In this document: positions 19,742 through 31,417 of the stretch, one piece after another
How positions within the stretch are numbered: the stretch's first letter is position 1
Layout: each line of letters starts with the position of its first letter
Assembly: GCF_003971065.1 (NCBI RefSeq)
Contig: NZ_RYDV01000003.1
Coordinates: 124,001-188,000, forward strand
Source: Candidimonas sp. SYP-B2681
GTDB taxonomy: Bacteria > Pseudomonadota > Gammaproteobacteria > Burkholderiales > Burkholderiaceae_B
Direction: 5' to 3'
Length of the DNA: 64,000 bases
The notes under the pieces: model-generated
The model's database searches: none
What the model saw: only the letters and a program-made list of their open reading frames with translations
Told to the model about the DNA's origin: nothing
Position numbers and translations under genes: made by a program

Positions 19742-20458
19742 CTATATAGTCCGGCGCACCAGAAGTTCCTTAATCTTGCCGATCGCGGCTGATGGATTCA
19801 GCCCCTTTGGACAGACGTCGGCACAGTTCATGATGGTATGGCAGCGGAACAAACGATACGGATCTTCGAGGTTATCGAGCCGTTCGCCGGTAGCTTCATC
19901 GCGGCTGTCCGCAATAAAGCGGTAGGCCTGCAGCAACCCGGCAGGCCCGACAAACTTATCGGGATTCCACCAGAAAGAAGGACATGCTGTGGAACAGCAC
20001 GCACATAGAATGCATTCGTAAAGACCGTTAAGCTCGTCACGCGCTTCAGGCGTTTGCAGACGTTCTTTTTCAGGCGGCGGCTGATCGTTGATTAAGAACG
20101 GCTTGATTGAATGATACTGATTGAAAAAGTGGGTCATGTCGACGATCAGGTCGCGCACCACCGGCAAGCCAGGCAGCGGCTTGAGGACGATAGGCTCTTT
20201 CAGTTCGAGCATATTCGTGGTGCATGCCAGACCATTCTTGCCATTGATGTTCATGGCGTCGGACCCGCATACGCCTTCCCGGCAGGAGCGGCGGATAGCC
20301 AAGCTATCGTCGACGTCGTTTTTGATGCGGATGATGGCATCAAGCAGCATCTTGTCAGTGGGCTGAAGCTCAACCTCGAGCTTTTGCATGTAGGGGCGCT
20401 CGTCCTTGTCAGGATCGTAGCGATAGATTTCAAATTTAAAGATGCGTTTTTGACTCAT
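19742..20458 (-). CDS. sdhB: Succinate dehydrogenase iron-sulfur subunit
   Basis: SdhB carries electrons from SdhA FAD to quinone through [2Fe-2S], [4Fe-4S] and [3Fe-4S] clusters. It has 238 residues. The plant-type ferredoxin cysteines are in CREGVCGSDAMNINGKNGLAC. The bacterial-ferredoxin part has CILCACCSTACPSFWW and CHTIMNCADVCPKGLNP. The spacing to sdhA is 13 nt. The subunit lies on the cytoplasmic face of the inner membrane complex. Confidence 0.96.
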   Translation of the reverse strand: MSQKRIFKFEIYRYDPDKDERPYMQKLEVELQPTDKMLLDAIIRIKNDVDDSLAIRRSCREGVCGSDAMNINGKNGLACTTNMLELKEPIVLKPLPGLPVVRDLIVDMTHFFNQYHSIKPFLINDQPPPEKERLQTPEARDELNGLYECILCACCSTACPSFWWNPDKFVGPAGLLQAYRFIADSRDEATGERLDNLEDPYRLFRCHTIMNCADVCPKGLNPSAAIGKIKELLVRRTI

Positions 20459-20471
20459 TTCGATATCCTGC

Positions 20472-22247
20472 TTAGAACGTCCGCGCTTTGGGCGGGAAGC
20501 TATCTACGGTTAGCGGCTTCATTTGCACCGGCTTGTAGTCGAGACGGCTGCCTTCGGAGAACCACATTGTGTGACGCAACCAGTTCACGTCGTCGCGCTC
20601 TGGAAAATCGTTCAAGGCATGCGCACCGCGGCTTTCTGTGCGGGCTGCTGCCGATTTGGTCGTTGCGCGGGCAACTTCGATCATGTTGGTCACTTCGAGA
20701 GCTTCGATGCGAGCTGTGTTAAAGACCTGAGACTTGTCTTTGAAGTAGATGTTTTCTACTTGAGGCACCAGGCTTTCAATAACATCGACGCCTTTGCTTA
20801 GCAGGTCGATCGTACGGAACACACCACAGTGATGCTGCATGGCTACGCGGATGGCATTGCCGACATCTTGCGTTTTTTCGCCACTGCTGCGGGATTCAAG
20901 CTTATTGATGCGGTCGAGCGAGAAATCGATGGCCGATTCTGGAATCGGTTGATGAGCATGCTGGCGTTCGGGATGCGTCTGGACAATATGATTGCCAGCC
21001 GAACGGCCAAAGACGATCAAGTCGAGCAAGGAGTTCGTGCCCAGCCGGTTAGCGCCGTGTACTGACGTTGCGGCACATTCGCCAATAGCGTACAGCCCGT
21101 TGACCGGCGTGGTTACGCCGTCGGCAACGCTGACAACCTGGCCGTAGATATTGGTGGGGATGCCGCCCATTTGATAGTGAATGGTCGGTACCACCGGGAT
21201 TGGATCCTTGATCGGATCTACGTTTGCAAATTTGATTGCGATTTCACGGATCGATGGCAGGCGTTTCTGGATAGTCTCGGCACCCAGGTGGTCGAGCTTC
21301 AGGACAACATAACTGCCGTCGCCACAACCTCGGCCTTCCTTGATTTCCTGGTCCATGGAACGCGAGACAAAGTCGCGCGGAGCCAGATCTTTCAGGGTAG
21401 GCGCGTAACGCTCCATAAAGCGCTCGCCGTCCTTGTTCAGCAAAATACCGCCTTCGCCGCGAACACCTTCGGTAATTAGTACGCCCGCACCGGCGACACC
21501 GGTGGGATGGAATTGCCAGAACTCCATGTCTTGCAGAGGAAAGCCCGCCCGAGCCGCCATTCCGAGGCCGTCGCCCGTATTGATGAAGGCGTTGGTCGAA
21601 GCTGCCCAGATGCGCCCTGCTCCACCCGTAGCCAGCACGGTTTGCTTGGCTTCAAGAACGTATATTTCGCCGGTTTCCATTTCGAGCGCAGTAACACCGA
21701 GCACATCGCCCGCGTCGTTACGCAAGAGGTCGAGCGCCATCCATTCGACGAAAAACTGCGTGCGTGCGGCTACGTTACGCTGATATAGCGTATGCAGCAT
21801 GGCGTGCCCGGTGCGGTCGGCCGCAGCACAGGCGCGCTGCACTGGTTTCTCGCCGAAGTTGGCCGTGTGGCCGCCAAACGGACGCTGATAGATCGTGCCA
21901 TCGGGATTACGATCGAAGGGCATGCCGAAATGCTCGAGCTCGTAAACGGCATTAGGCGCTTCGCGGCACATGAACTCGATGGCGTCCTGGTCACCGAGCC
22001 AGTCGGAACCCTTGACGGTATCGTACATATGCCAATACCAATCGTCTTCGCTCATGTTGCCCAGCGATGCACTGACGCCGCCCTGAGCGGCGACCGTATG
22101 CGAGCGAGTCGGAAATACTTTCGTTAATACTGCGACGGATAAGCCCGCCTGCGCCAGTTGCAATGAGCAACGCATGCCGGCACCGCCGGCGCCTACGACC
22201 ACCACATCAAACTGGCGGCGCGGTAAGGAATTTTTGACAGCAGCCAC
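20472..22247 (-). CDS. sdhA: Succinate dehydrogenase flavoprotein subunit
   Basis: SdhA oxidises succinate to fumarate using covalently bound FAD. It has 591 residues. The FAD dinucleotide motif is VVVVGAGGAGMRCSLQLA. The covalent FAD ligand is His50 in TRSHTVAAQGG. Active-site motifs include FHPTGVAGAGVLITEGVRGEGG, given as its position near residue 240, and HYQMGGIPTN. The C-terminus (RDDVNWLRHTMWFSEG) is typical. sdhD ends 3 nt upstream of its start. Confidence 0.96.
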   Translation of the reverse strand: MAAVKNSLPRRQFDVVVVGAGGAGMRCSLQLAQAGLSVAVLTKVFPTRSHTVAAQGGVSASLGNMSEDDWYWHMYDTVKGSDWLGDQDAIEFMCREAPNAVYELEHFGMPFDRNPDGTIYQRPFGGHTANFGEKPVQRACAAADRTGHAMLHTLYQRNVAARTQFFVEWMALDLLRNDAGDVLGVTALEMETGEIYVLEAKQTVLATGGAGRIWAASTNAFINTGDGLGMAARAGFPLQDMEFWQFHPTGVAGAGVLITEGVRGEGGILLNKDGERFMERYAPTLKDLAPRDFVSRSMDQEIKEGRGCGDGSYVVLKLDHLGAETIQKRLPSIREIAIKFANVDPIKDPIPVVPTIHYQMGGIPTNIYGQVVSVADGVTTPVNGLYAIGECAATSVHGANRLGTNSLLDLIVFGRSAGNHIVQTHPERQHAHQPIPESAIDFSLDRINKLESRSSGEKTQDVGNAIRVAMQHHCGVFRTIDLLSKGVDVIESLVPQVENIYFKDKSQVFNTARIEALEVTNMIEVARATTKSAAARTESRGAHALNDFPERDDVNWLRHTMWFSEGSRLDYKPVQMKPLTVDSFPPKARTF

Positions 22248-22250
22248 GGC

Positions 22251-22640
22251 TTATAAACTCCAGAGAATTTTTGCAAAATAGACGACGGCGCCCACCAACC
22301 ATAAGATGGTCAGCACCTGCAAGAAAAGGCGCAGGCCCGCGGAACGGACATAGTCCATCCAGATGTCGCGCACGCCGATCCAGGCATGCCAGGCGAGCGA
22401 CAGGAATGCGAGCGTTGCCAGCAATGACCCGACGGGCAGTCCAAAGAATGTAAAGGTAAACAGGCGACGCCAGTTTTCGAAGTTCATTTCAGAGGTAAAA
22501 ATGATTCCGAAAAAAAGCACCAGCGTGTACACAGCCATGATGACTGCAGTAACGCGTTGAACGATGAAATCCATCGTGCCGTAATGGGCACCGACCACCA
22601 GGCGTTTCGTGCCAAGACGTTCTTGAGTCGCCATTACCAC
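22251..22640 (-). CDS. sdhD: Succinate dehydrogenase membrane anchor subunit
   Basis: SdhD is a cytochrome b-type membrane anchor that helps bind haem and quinone. It has 129 residues with three predicted membrane helices (VTAVIMAVYTLVLFFGIIF, LLATLAFLSLAWHAWIG and a C-terminal LFLQVLTILWLVGAVVYFA). The motif AWHAWIGVRDIWMDY carries the likely haem-ligand His. Its start overlaps the sdhC stop by 7 nt. The order sdhC-sdhD-sdhA-sdhB is canonical. Confidence 0.92.
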   Translation of the reverse strand: MVMATQERLGTKRLVVGAHYGTMDFIVQRVTAVIMAVYTLVLFFGIIFTSEMNFENWRRLFTFTFFGLPVGSLLATLAFLSLAWHAWIGVRDIWMDYVRSAGLRLFLQVLTILWLVGAVVYFAKILWSL

Positions 22641-23047
22641 ACCCCAAATAATTTAAGACCGAATACCGCGGTTAGCGCCAGGCTGACACCCAACACCACA
22701 CCCGCCGTTTTTTGAGCAGAATGCTTATCGTTAGCGATGTGCAAGTCGAGAAGAAGGTAACGAATTCCCGCACAGAAATGGTGCAAGTAGCCCCAGATGA
22801 GGGCCAGGAGAATCAGCTTGCACAGAGGATTGGCGACCCAGGCCTGAATACTTGCATAGCTTTCCGGCGAAGTCACGCTAAGCGCAAACAGCGGCAGAAT
22901 AACCAGCGGCAAAAAGACAAACAACAAGGCGCCGCTGATGCGGTGCAAAATTGACGTTTTACCTGCCAATGGCAGGCGATAGCTCATTATCTGCGGAATG
23001 CTGAGATTGCGAAACTGCGGACGTGGCTTTGAAGCTGAATCGGACAT
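22634..23047 (-). CDS. sdhC: Succinate dehydrogenase cytochrome b556 subunit
   Basis: SdhC is the haem-binding membrane subunit of complex II. It has 137 residues and three membrane helices. SILHRISGALLFVFLP holds the conserved His-Arg and Ser of the quinone site. HHFCAGIRYLLLDLH carries the haem-region histidines. It is the first gene of sdhCDAB, 92 nt after the GntR-family regulator gene on the same strand. Confidence 0.94.
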   Translation of the reverse strand: MSDSASKPRPQFRNLSIPQIMSYRLPLAGKTSILHRISGALLFVFLPLVILPLFALSVTSPESYASIQAWVANPLCKLILLALIWGYLHHFCAGIRYLLLDLHIANDKHSAQKTAGVVLGVSLALTAVFGLKLFGVW

Positions 23048-23139
23048 GATGGCCTCGAGTTATAACAAAAGTATTGCGAAGGGCGACTAGTATTTTCGCC
23101 TATTTAGGCATGGAGTATCAAATGGACTAAAAACCCTAA

Positions 23140-23910
23140 CTAATTCAAGCTGTTCTTGTAGAAGAATCGCTCGGTGACATACAGCCCCCGCCGAACCTCC
23201 ATGGGCCTGTCTCCGTAGGTATACGAGACCCGCTCGACCTGGAGCAAAGGACTGCCACTGGCAATCTGGAGTGTGTCGGCTTGGTCTGGTGTGGCTGAAA
23301 CAGCGCGTATTTTTTCGTCGGCCCGCACCATACTAACGCCGAACTCAGATTCGAAAAGCCCGTACAGTGGACCGCGGTACCGTGCCAGCGATTCGGCAGT
23401 GAGGCCTTTAAATACGGCTCCAGGCAACCAGATGTCGTCGAGAATAGTGGGAGTTTGGTCGAATGAGAGCAGACGGCGCATGTTGACCACCGTATCTCCT
23501 GTGCGCAATTCGAGAAGGGCCGCGATATCGGCAGGTGCTTTCACGCGCCGACATTCCAGAACCTTACTACTGGAAATCGACGACTTGCCGTCGTCGGGCG
23601 TAAGGCGCAAGAAGCGGAACCGTACTTTGGCCTCGTGGTGGGTTGCCACAAAGGTGCCCTTGCCCTGCCGCCTTAGCAACAGGTTTTCAGCTGCCAGTTC
23701 GTCGATGGCCTTGCGCACCGTACCCTGGCTTACTTGAAAGCGAGCGGCCAGCTCGAGCTCGCTAGGGATAGCTTCACCCGGCTTCCACTCACCACGATCA
23801 AGGCTTTGCAGCAGCAGACTTTTGATCTGCTGATACAGCGGACTGAACGCCGCACTGCTAGCAGAGCGGTCGGAGTCGGAGGCCCGATCGGGAGACGGAT
23901 TATTGGACAT
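23140..23910 (-). CDS. GntR/HutC-family transcriptional regulator, candidate TCA-cycle regulator
   Basis: This is a DNA-binding regulator of 256 residues. The N-terminal winged helix-turn-helix spans about residues 25-90 (SPLYQQIKSLLLQSLD, IPSELELAARFQVSQGTVRKAI). A C-terminal UTRA ligand-binding domain follows (about 110-250, ending QVERVSYTYGDRPMEVRRGLYV). The gene lies directly upstream of sdhC on the same strand and is divergent from mdh. A 21-bp inverted repeat sits in the shared upstream region. An identical repeat precedes acnB, so regulation of TCA genes is inferred. The effector is unknown. Confidence 0.88.
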   Translation of the reverse strand: MSNNPSPDRASDSDRSASSAAFSPLYQQIKSLLLQSLDRGEWKPGEAIPSELELAARFQVSQGTVRKAIDELAAENLLLRRQGKGTFVATHHEAKVRFRFLRLTPDDGKSSISSSKVLECRRVKAPADIAALLELRTGDTVVNMRRLLSFDQTPTILDDIWLPGAVFKGLTAESLARYRGPLYGLFESEFGVSMVRADEKIRAVSATPDQADTLQIASGSPLLQVERVSYTYGDRPMEVRRGLYVTERFFYKNSLN

Positions 23911-24008
23911 GGGGCAAAGTGAATTCGGTGTGGGTCAAGCGTATTGAAGAGCATTGTTGAACGCCCTCCATTTTCGCACGCCTGAGGCTTTATGTCTAAC
24001 ACTCTTGT

Positions 24009-24029
24009 GTCTTATATAAGATATAAGAC
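24009..24029. promoter_or_regulatory. 21-bp inverted-repeat operator between the GntR gene and mdh
   Basis: The arms GTCTTATAT and ATATAAGAC are perfect 9-bp inverted copies separated by AAG. An identical 21-bp sequence occurs at 33800-33820 before acnB. It lies 2 nt upstream of the mdh -35 box. It is probably bound by the adjacent GntR protein (inference). Confidence 0.8.
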
Positions 24030-24031
24030 GT

Positions 24032-24060
24032 TTGACGCGCCCGTTGATTTTCGATAATCT
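24032..24060 (+). promoter_or_regulatory. Candidate mdh promoter
   Basis: The -35 is TTGACG (24032-24037), 5 of 6 to consensus. The -10 is TAATCT (24055-24060) with a 17-bp spacer; an alternative GATAAT at 24053-24058 gives 15 bp. The 21-bp repeat ends 2 nt upstream. The leader to mdh is about 130 nt. Confidence 0.5.
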
Positions 24061-24199
24061 ACCGGCCTATAGCTGCATGCGCGCACGTCGCCCGAGGGCC
24101 TGAATTTCGGCACTGTGCACAGCGTATATCGACGGCCAAAAGAATTACACTGTCATTTGTCACTATTCACTCATTGTTAATATCTACGGGAGATCCTTC

Positions 24200-25189
24200 A
24201 TGTCCAAACCCGCCATGCGTGTCGCCGTCACCGGTGCTGCCGGCCAGATCGGTTACGCCTTGCTATTTCGTATCGCCTCTGGCGAGATGCTAGGAAAAGA
24301 TCAGCCCGTCATCCTGCAGTTGCTGGAAATCCCAGACGAGAAAGCCCAAAAGGCGCTGAAAGGCGTCATGATGGAACTTGACGATTGCGCATTCCCTTTA
24401 CTGGCCGGAATGACCGCCCACAGCGACGCGCGTGAAGCATTCAAGGACGTCGATGTCGCTCTTCTGGTAGGCGCACGCCCCCGCGGCCCCGGCATGGAAC
24501 GTAAAGATCTGCTGCACGTCAATGCCCAAATCTTCACCGCGCAGGGCAAAGCGCTTAACGACGTGGCCAGCCGTGATGTCAAGGTTCTGGTTGTTGGCAA
24601 CCCGGCCAACACTAACGCGTACATTGCAATGAAGTCCGCACCCGACCTACCAGCGAAGAACTTCACCGCCATGCTGCGTCTGGACCATAACCGTGCTCTG
24701 TCGCAGTTGGCCGCCAAATCCGGCAAGCCCGTTGCAGAAATCGAAAAACTGGTTGTCTGGGGCAACCACTCGCCCACGATGTATCCCGACATCCGCTTTG
24801 CCACGGTAGGCGGCCAAAGCCTTCCCGCTTTGATCAACGACGACGCCTGGAATCGCGACACATTCATTCCCACCGTTGGCAAGCGCGGCGGTGCCATCAT
24901 CGAAGCGCGCGGCTTATCTTCTGCCGCTTCTGCAGCCAATGCCGCCATCGATCACATTCATGACTGGCTACTTGGCTCGAACGGCAAATGGGTCACCATG
25001 GGCATTCCTTCGGACGGCTCGTATGGCATTCCCGAAGGCATCATTTACGGCGTGCCCGTAACGACGGCCGGTGGCGAATACACTCGCGTAGAAGGACTGG
25101 AGATTGACGCCTTCTCGCGCGAACGCATGGACTTCACCTTGAACGAGCTTCTTGAAGAGCGCGACGGGGTACAGGAACTCCTGAAGTAA
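24200..25189 (+). CDS. mdh: Malate dehydrogenase
   Basis: The enzyme interconverts malate and oxaloacetate with NAD. It has 329 residues, the length of the LDH-like/cytosolic-type MDH common in Burkholderiales. The NAD motif is [18 protein letters not shown] (residues 11-28). Substrate-binding arginines lie in [15 protein letters not shown]. The catalytic region is [13 protein letters not shown] with the active-site His. The start is preceded by GGGAG at a good distance. It is divergent from the GntR-family gene and is followed by a terminator. Confidence 0.96.
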   Translation: MSKPAMRVAVTGAAGQIGYALLFRIASGEMLGKDQPVILQLLEIPDEKAQKALKGVMMELDDCAFPLLAGMTAHSDAREAFKDVDVALLVGARPRGPGMERKDLLHVNAQIFTAQGKALNDVASRDVKVLVVGNPANTNAYIAMKSAPDLPAKNFTAMLRLDHNRALSQLAAKSGKPVAEIEKLVVWGNHSPTMYPDIRFATVGGQSLPALINDDAWNRDTFIPTVGKRGGAIIEARGLSSAASAANAAIDHIHDWLLGSNGKWVTMGIPSDGSYGIPEGIIYGVPVTTAGGEYTRVEGLEIDAFSRERMDFTLNELLEERDGVQELLK

Positions 25190-25203
25190 CCACTGCTCTT
25201 AAG

Positions 25204-25232
25204 CAAGGCCCGATAATGCGGGCCTTGTTTTT
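25204..25232 (+). terminator. Rho-independent terminator after mdh
   Basis: CAAGGCCCG (25204-25212) pairs exactly with CGGGCCTTG (25219-25227) across a 6-nt loop. TTTTT follows at 25228-25232. It separates mdh from the prp cluster. Confidence 0.9.
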
Positions 25233-25270
25233 ATGACCCATAAAAGCAGGCGCATTGTCCCTAAAGAGAT

Positions 25271-25322
25271 ATTCTAACGACACTCAGTGCCTTAGAATCG
25301 GACGGGACTTTGGCCACGCCAA
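25271..25322. promoter_or_regulatory. Inverted repeats upstream of prpB
   Basis: ATTCTAA (25271-25277) and TTAGAAT (25292-25298) are exact inverted copies 14 nt apart. A second repeat, TTGGC-CAC-GCCAA, lies at 25310-25322. Both sit in the 180-nt region between the mdh terminator and prpB. They are candidate operator sites. No prpR-type regulator gene is adjacent. Confidence 0.4.
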
Positions 25323-25411
25323 CACCTCGCGCCAAGAACCTATGCGGCGTCGTCAGTGTTCGGCATCAATCCACGCCACACCGGCCAATGTAGCCATTTT
25401 CGGAGACCTTC

Positions 25412-26305
25412 ATGACCCGACCAGCCTCGCCAGGCGCTCTTTTTCGCCAGGCCTTGAAAGAAGAACAGCCGCTGCAAATCATAGGCGCCATCAATGCCAA
25501 TCATGCTTTGCTGGCCAAACGTGCTGGCTACCGCGCCATATACCTCTCAGGTGGCGGTGTCGCCGCTGGGTCACTCGGCTTGCCAGATCTGGGCATCAAT
25601 AACCTTGATGACGTTCTGACTGACATACGTCGCATCACCGACGTCTGCGATGTGCCTCTTCTGGTCGATATCGACACCGGATTCGGACCATCCGCCTTCA
25701 ATATTGCGCGCAGTGTAAAAAGCCTCATCAAATTCGGCGCTGCTGCCTGCCACATTGAAGACCAAGTTGGCGCCAAGCGCTGCGGCCATCGCCCCGGCAA
25801 GGAAATCGTCACCACGCAGGAAATGGCCGACCGCGTCAAAGCGGCAGTCGATGCCCGTACCGACAGCGACTTCTTCATCATTGCAAGAACCGACGCAATT
25901 GCCGTCGATGGGGTTGACGCCGCTCTTGAGCGGGCGGTTGCATGTGTGGAAGCCGGCGCAGACGCTATTTTCGCAGAAGCCTCCTACGACCTTGCAACTT
26001 ACGAACGCTTCACCAAGGCCCTGAATGTACCCGTGCTCGCCAATATTACCGAGTTCGGCCAAACCCCTTTGTTCAGTGTGACCGAGCTGGCCGGCGCCGG
26101 AGTCGGTATGGTGTTGTATCCCTTATCCGCATTCCGAGCCATGAATAAGGCAGCTGAAACGGTATACACCGCAATCCGTCGTGATGGGCACCAGAAGAAT
26201 GTCATCGACACGATGCAGACACGCGAAGAACTATACGACCGGATTGGCTATCACGAATTTGAATCCCGCCTAGATGCGCTTTTTCAGCAAGGCAAATCGA
26301 AATAA
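25412..26305 (+). CDS. prpB: 2-methylisocitrate lyase
   Basis: PrpB cleaves 2-methylisocitrate to succinate and pyruvate, the last step of propionate oxidation. It has 297 residues. The isocitrate-lyase-superfamily catalytic motif is [10 protein letters not shown] with Cys124. Metal and substrate residues lie in [28 protein letters not shown] is characteristic of PrpB. The site GGAG precedes the ATG at 25412. It is the first gene of prpB-prpC-acnD-prpF-prpD, and prpC starts 18 nt later. Confidence 0.95.
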   Translation: MTRPASPGALFRQALKEEQPLQIIGAINANHALLAKRAGYRAIYLSGGGVAAGSLGLPDLGINNLDDVLTDIRRITDVCDVPLLVDIDTGFGPSAFNIARSVKSLIKFGAAACHIEDQVGAKRCGHRPGKEIVTTQEMADRVKAAVDARTDSDFFIIARTDAIAVDGVDAALERAVACVEAGADAIFAEASYDLATYERFTKALNVPVLANITEFGQTPLFSVTELAGAGVGMVLYPLSAFRAMNKAAETVYTAIRRDGHQKNVIDTMQTREELYDRIGYHEFESRLDALFQQGKSK

Positions 26306-26323
26306 CCTTCCAGGAGTTGAGAC

Positions 26324-27490
26324 ATGGCTAGTACCGAAGCAATAGATAACAAAACAGGCCCCAAGCCCAAGAAATCCGTTGCCCTATCGGGCGTAGTCGC
26401 GGGTAACACCGCCCTGTGCACGGTAGGACGCAGCGGCAACGACCTCCACTATCGTGGCTACGATATTCTTGATATTGCGGAAACCTGCGAATTCGAAGAA
26501 GTGGCTCATCTGCTTGTGCATGGCAAGCTGCCTACACAGCCGGAACTGAAGGCATATAAAGAAAAACTGCGCAGCTTGCGCGGCCTCCCCGCACAATTGC
26601 AGAGCGCTCTCGAAACGCTGCCCGCCGCAAGCCATCCCATGGACGTCATGCGTACGGCAGTTTCGGTACTGGGCTGTCTCCTTCCCGAAAAAGATGACCA
26701 CAATGTCCCCGATGCACGCGATATTGCTGATCGCCTGATGGCGAATCTGGGCTCTGCACTTCTATACTGGTATCACTACAGCCATAACGGCCGCATCATC
26801 GATGTACAGACCGATGATGACAGCATAGGCGGTCATTTTCTCCATTTGCTGCACGGTACCAAGCCAAGCGAAGAATGGATACGCGCCATGCACATCTCTT
26901 TGAACCTGTATGCCGAGCACGAATTCAATGCCTCCACTTTTACCGCCCGTGTGATCGCCGGAACAGGCTCTGACATGTACTCGGCAATCGCAGGGGGCAT
27001 CGGAGCTCTGCGCGGTCCGAAACACGGCGGCGCCAACGAAGTCGCCTTCGAAGTTCAGAAACGCTATGACTCGCCCGATGAAGCCGAGGCTGACATTCGC
27101 CGCCGCGTCGAAAACAAAGAGGTCATCATCGGATTCGGTCACCCGGTGTACACCGTGTCTGATCCGCGCAATAAGGTCATCAAGGAAGTGGCCCGCAATT
27201 TGTCCAAGGCGCAGGACAACACGAAAATGTTCGACATTGCCGAGCGCCTCGAAACAGCCATGTGGGACGCCAAGAAGATGTTTCCGAACCTGGACTGGTT
27301 TTCGGCCGTGTCATACCACATGATGGGGGTACCCACCGCGATGTTTACTCCGCTGTTTGTCATCGCACGTACTGCCGGCTGGTCTGCCCACGTTCTGGAA
27401 CAGCGCGCCGACAACAAGATCATCAGGCCCACCGCCAATTACATTGGCCCTGACGATCAAGTTTTTGTTCCGCTTGCCGAGCGCAGATAG
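26324..27490 (+). CDS. prpC: 2-methylcitrate synthase
   Basis: PrpC condenses propionyl-CoA with oxaloacetate. It has 388 residues and lacks the N-terminal extension of GltA, matching the shorter PrpC class. Citrate-synthase-fold motifs are [32 protein letters not shown] and [16 protein letters not shown]. The assignment as PrpC rather than a second citrate synthase rests on length and position between prpB and acnD. GGAG precedes the start. Confidence 0.95.
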   Translation: MASTEAIDNKTGPKPKKSVALSGVVAGNTALCTVGRSGNDLHYRGYDILDIAETCEFEEVAHLLVHGKLPTQPELKAYKEKLRSLRGLPAQLQSALETLPAASHPMDVMRTAVSVLGCLLPEKDDHNVPDARDIADRLMANLGSALLYWYHYSHNGRIIDVQTDDDSIGGHFLHLLHGTKPSEEWIRAMHISLNLYAEHEFNASTFTARVIAGTGSDMYSAIAGGIGALRGPKHGGANEVAFEVQKRYDSPDEAEADIRRRVENKEVIIGFGHPVYTVSDPRNKVIKEVARNLSKAQDNTKMFDIAERLETAMWDAKKMFPNLDWFSAVSYHMMGVPTAMFTPLFVIARTAGWSAHVLEQRADNKIIRPTANYIGPDDQVFVPLAERR

Positions 27491-27583
27491 CGAAATGGGA
27501 AGCATCCGAAAAAGGCTCGGTCGCTTCCCGCATCAACATCTGCCCTCTGAACATCATCTGCCCTGCCCCTTCTTCGAGCTGCC

Positions 27584-30178
<2,595 letters not shown>

Positions 30179-30196
30179 GGAAACAGGAACTATCCC

Positions 30197-31387
30197 ATGG
30201 CTCATACACCTCAGATCAAAATTCCCGCGACGTATATGCGCGGCGGCACCAGCAAAGGCGTGTTCTTTCGCCTGCAAGATTTGCCCGAAACCGCTCAAAA
30301 GCCTGGCGCGGCTCGCGATGCCCTCTTGATGCGTGTGATCGGCAGCCCCGATCCCTATGGCAAACAGACGGATGGCATGGGCGGCGCCACGTCCAGTACG
30401 AGCAAGACTGTCATCCTGTCTAAAAGCAGTAAGCCCGATCACGACGTCGACTATCTATTTGGCCAGGTCTCGATTGACAAGGCGTTTATCGACTGGAGCG
30501 GAAATTGCGGCAATCTGTCAGCCGCGGTCGGTCCTTTCGCCGTTGCCAATGAGCTGATCGATGCCGACCGAATCCCACAAAACGGCATGGCGACAGTGCG
30601 GATCTGGCAGGCCAATATCGGCAAGACCATCGTTGCACATGTTCCTGTAACCGATGGCGCCGTGCAGGAAACTGGCGACTTCGAACTGGACGGCGTCACA
30701 TTTCCCGCGGCGGAAGTCCAACTCGAATTCATGGACCCGGCCGCCGATGAAGAAGGCGCGGGCGGATCCATGTTCCCCACGGGGAAACTGGTCGACGACC
30801 TTGATGTGCCTGGCCTCGGCAGCCTGAAAGCGACCATGATCAATGCCGGCATCCCGACCATTTTCATCAACGCTGAAGACCTCGGTTACACCGGCACCGA
30901 GCTACAGGAAGCCATTAATGGCGACGTCAAAGCGCTAGCGATGTTCGAGACGATACGCGCTTATGGTGCACTGCGCATGGGCCTGATCAAACATGTCGAT
31001 GAAGCCGTACAGCGCCAGCACACGCCTAAAGTGGCATTCGTCGCGAAGCCCGCCTCTTATATCGCCTCAAGCGGAAAGCGGGTTGGACCCACAGACATTG
31101 ACTTGCTCGTTCGCGCCCTATCCATGGGCAAGCTGCACCACGCCATGATGGGAACGGCTGCCGTCGCCATCGGAGCCGCGGCGGCCATCCCCGGCACGCT
31201 CGTGAATCTGGCGGCTGGCGGTGGCGAGCGCAATGCAGTACGCTTTGGCCATCCCTCCGGGACGTTGCGGGTAGGCGCCGAGGCGCGTCAAGAAGGCAGC
31301 GACTGGGCAGTCACCAAGGCCATCATGAGCCGTAGCGCCCGTGTACTGATGGAGGGATGGGTTCGCGTTCCTGGCGACGCGTTCTAA
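30197..31387 (+). CDS. prpF: 2-methylaconitate isomerase PrpF
   Basis: PrpF isomerises trans- and cis-2-methylaconitate, allowing AcnD to substitute for PrpD. It has 396 residues. The family N-terminus IPATYMRGGTSKGVFF is present. The motif SGNCGNLSAAVGPFA marks the diaminopimelate-epimerase-like fold. A strong AAGGA precedes it and acnD ends 18 nt upstream. The acnD-prpF pair is diagnostic of this branch of the methylcitrate cycle. Confidence 0.93.
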   Translation: MAHTPQIKIPATYMRGGTSKGVFFRLQDLPETAQKPGAARDALLMRVIGSPDPYGKQTDGMGGATSSTSKTVILSKSSKPDHDVDYLFGQVSIDKAFIDWSGNCGNLSAAVGPFAVANELIDADRIPQNGMATVRIWQANIGKTIVAHVPVTDGAVQETGDFELDGVTFPAAEVQLEFMDPAADEEGAGGSMFPTGKLVDDLDVPGLGSLKATMINAGIPTIFINAEDLGYTGTELQEAINGDVKALAMFETIRAYGALRMGLIKHVDEAVQRQHTPKVAFVAKPASYIASSGKRVGPTDIDLLVRALSMGKLHHAMMGTAAVAIGAAAAIPGTLVNLAAGGGERNAVRFGHPSGTLRVGAEARQEGSDWAVTKAIMSRSARVLMEGWVRVPGDAF

Positions 31388-31417
31388 AGATCGTCATCGA
31401 CCGCTCGGGGAGTCTCT

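Noticed and set aside
26324-27490. Second citrate synthase
   Set aside because: The shorter length and location between prpB and acnD identify it as 2-methylcitrate synthase.
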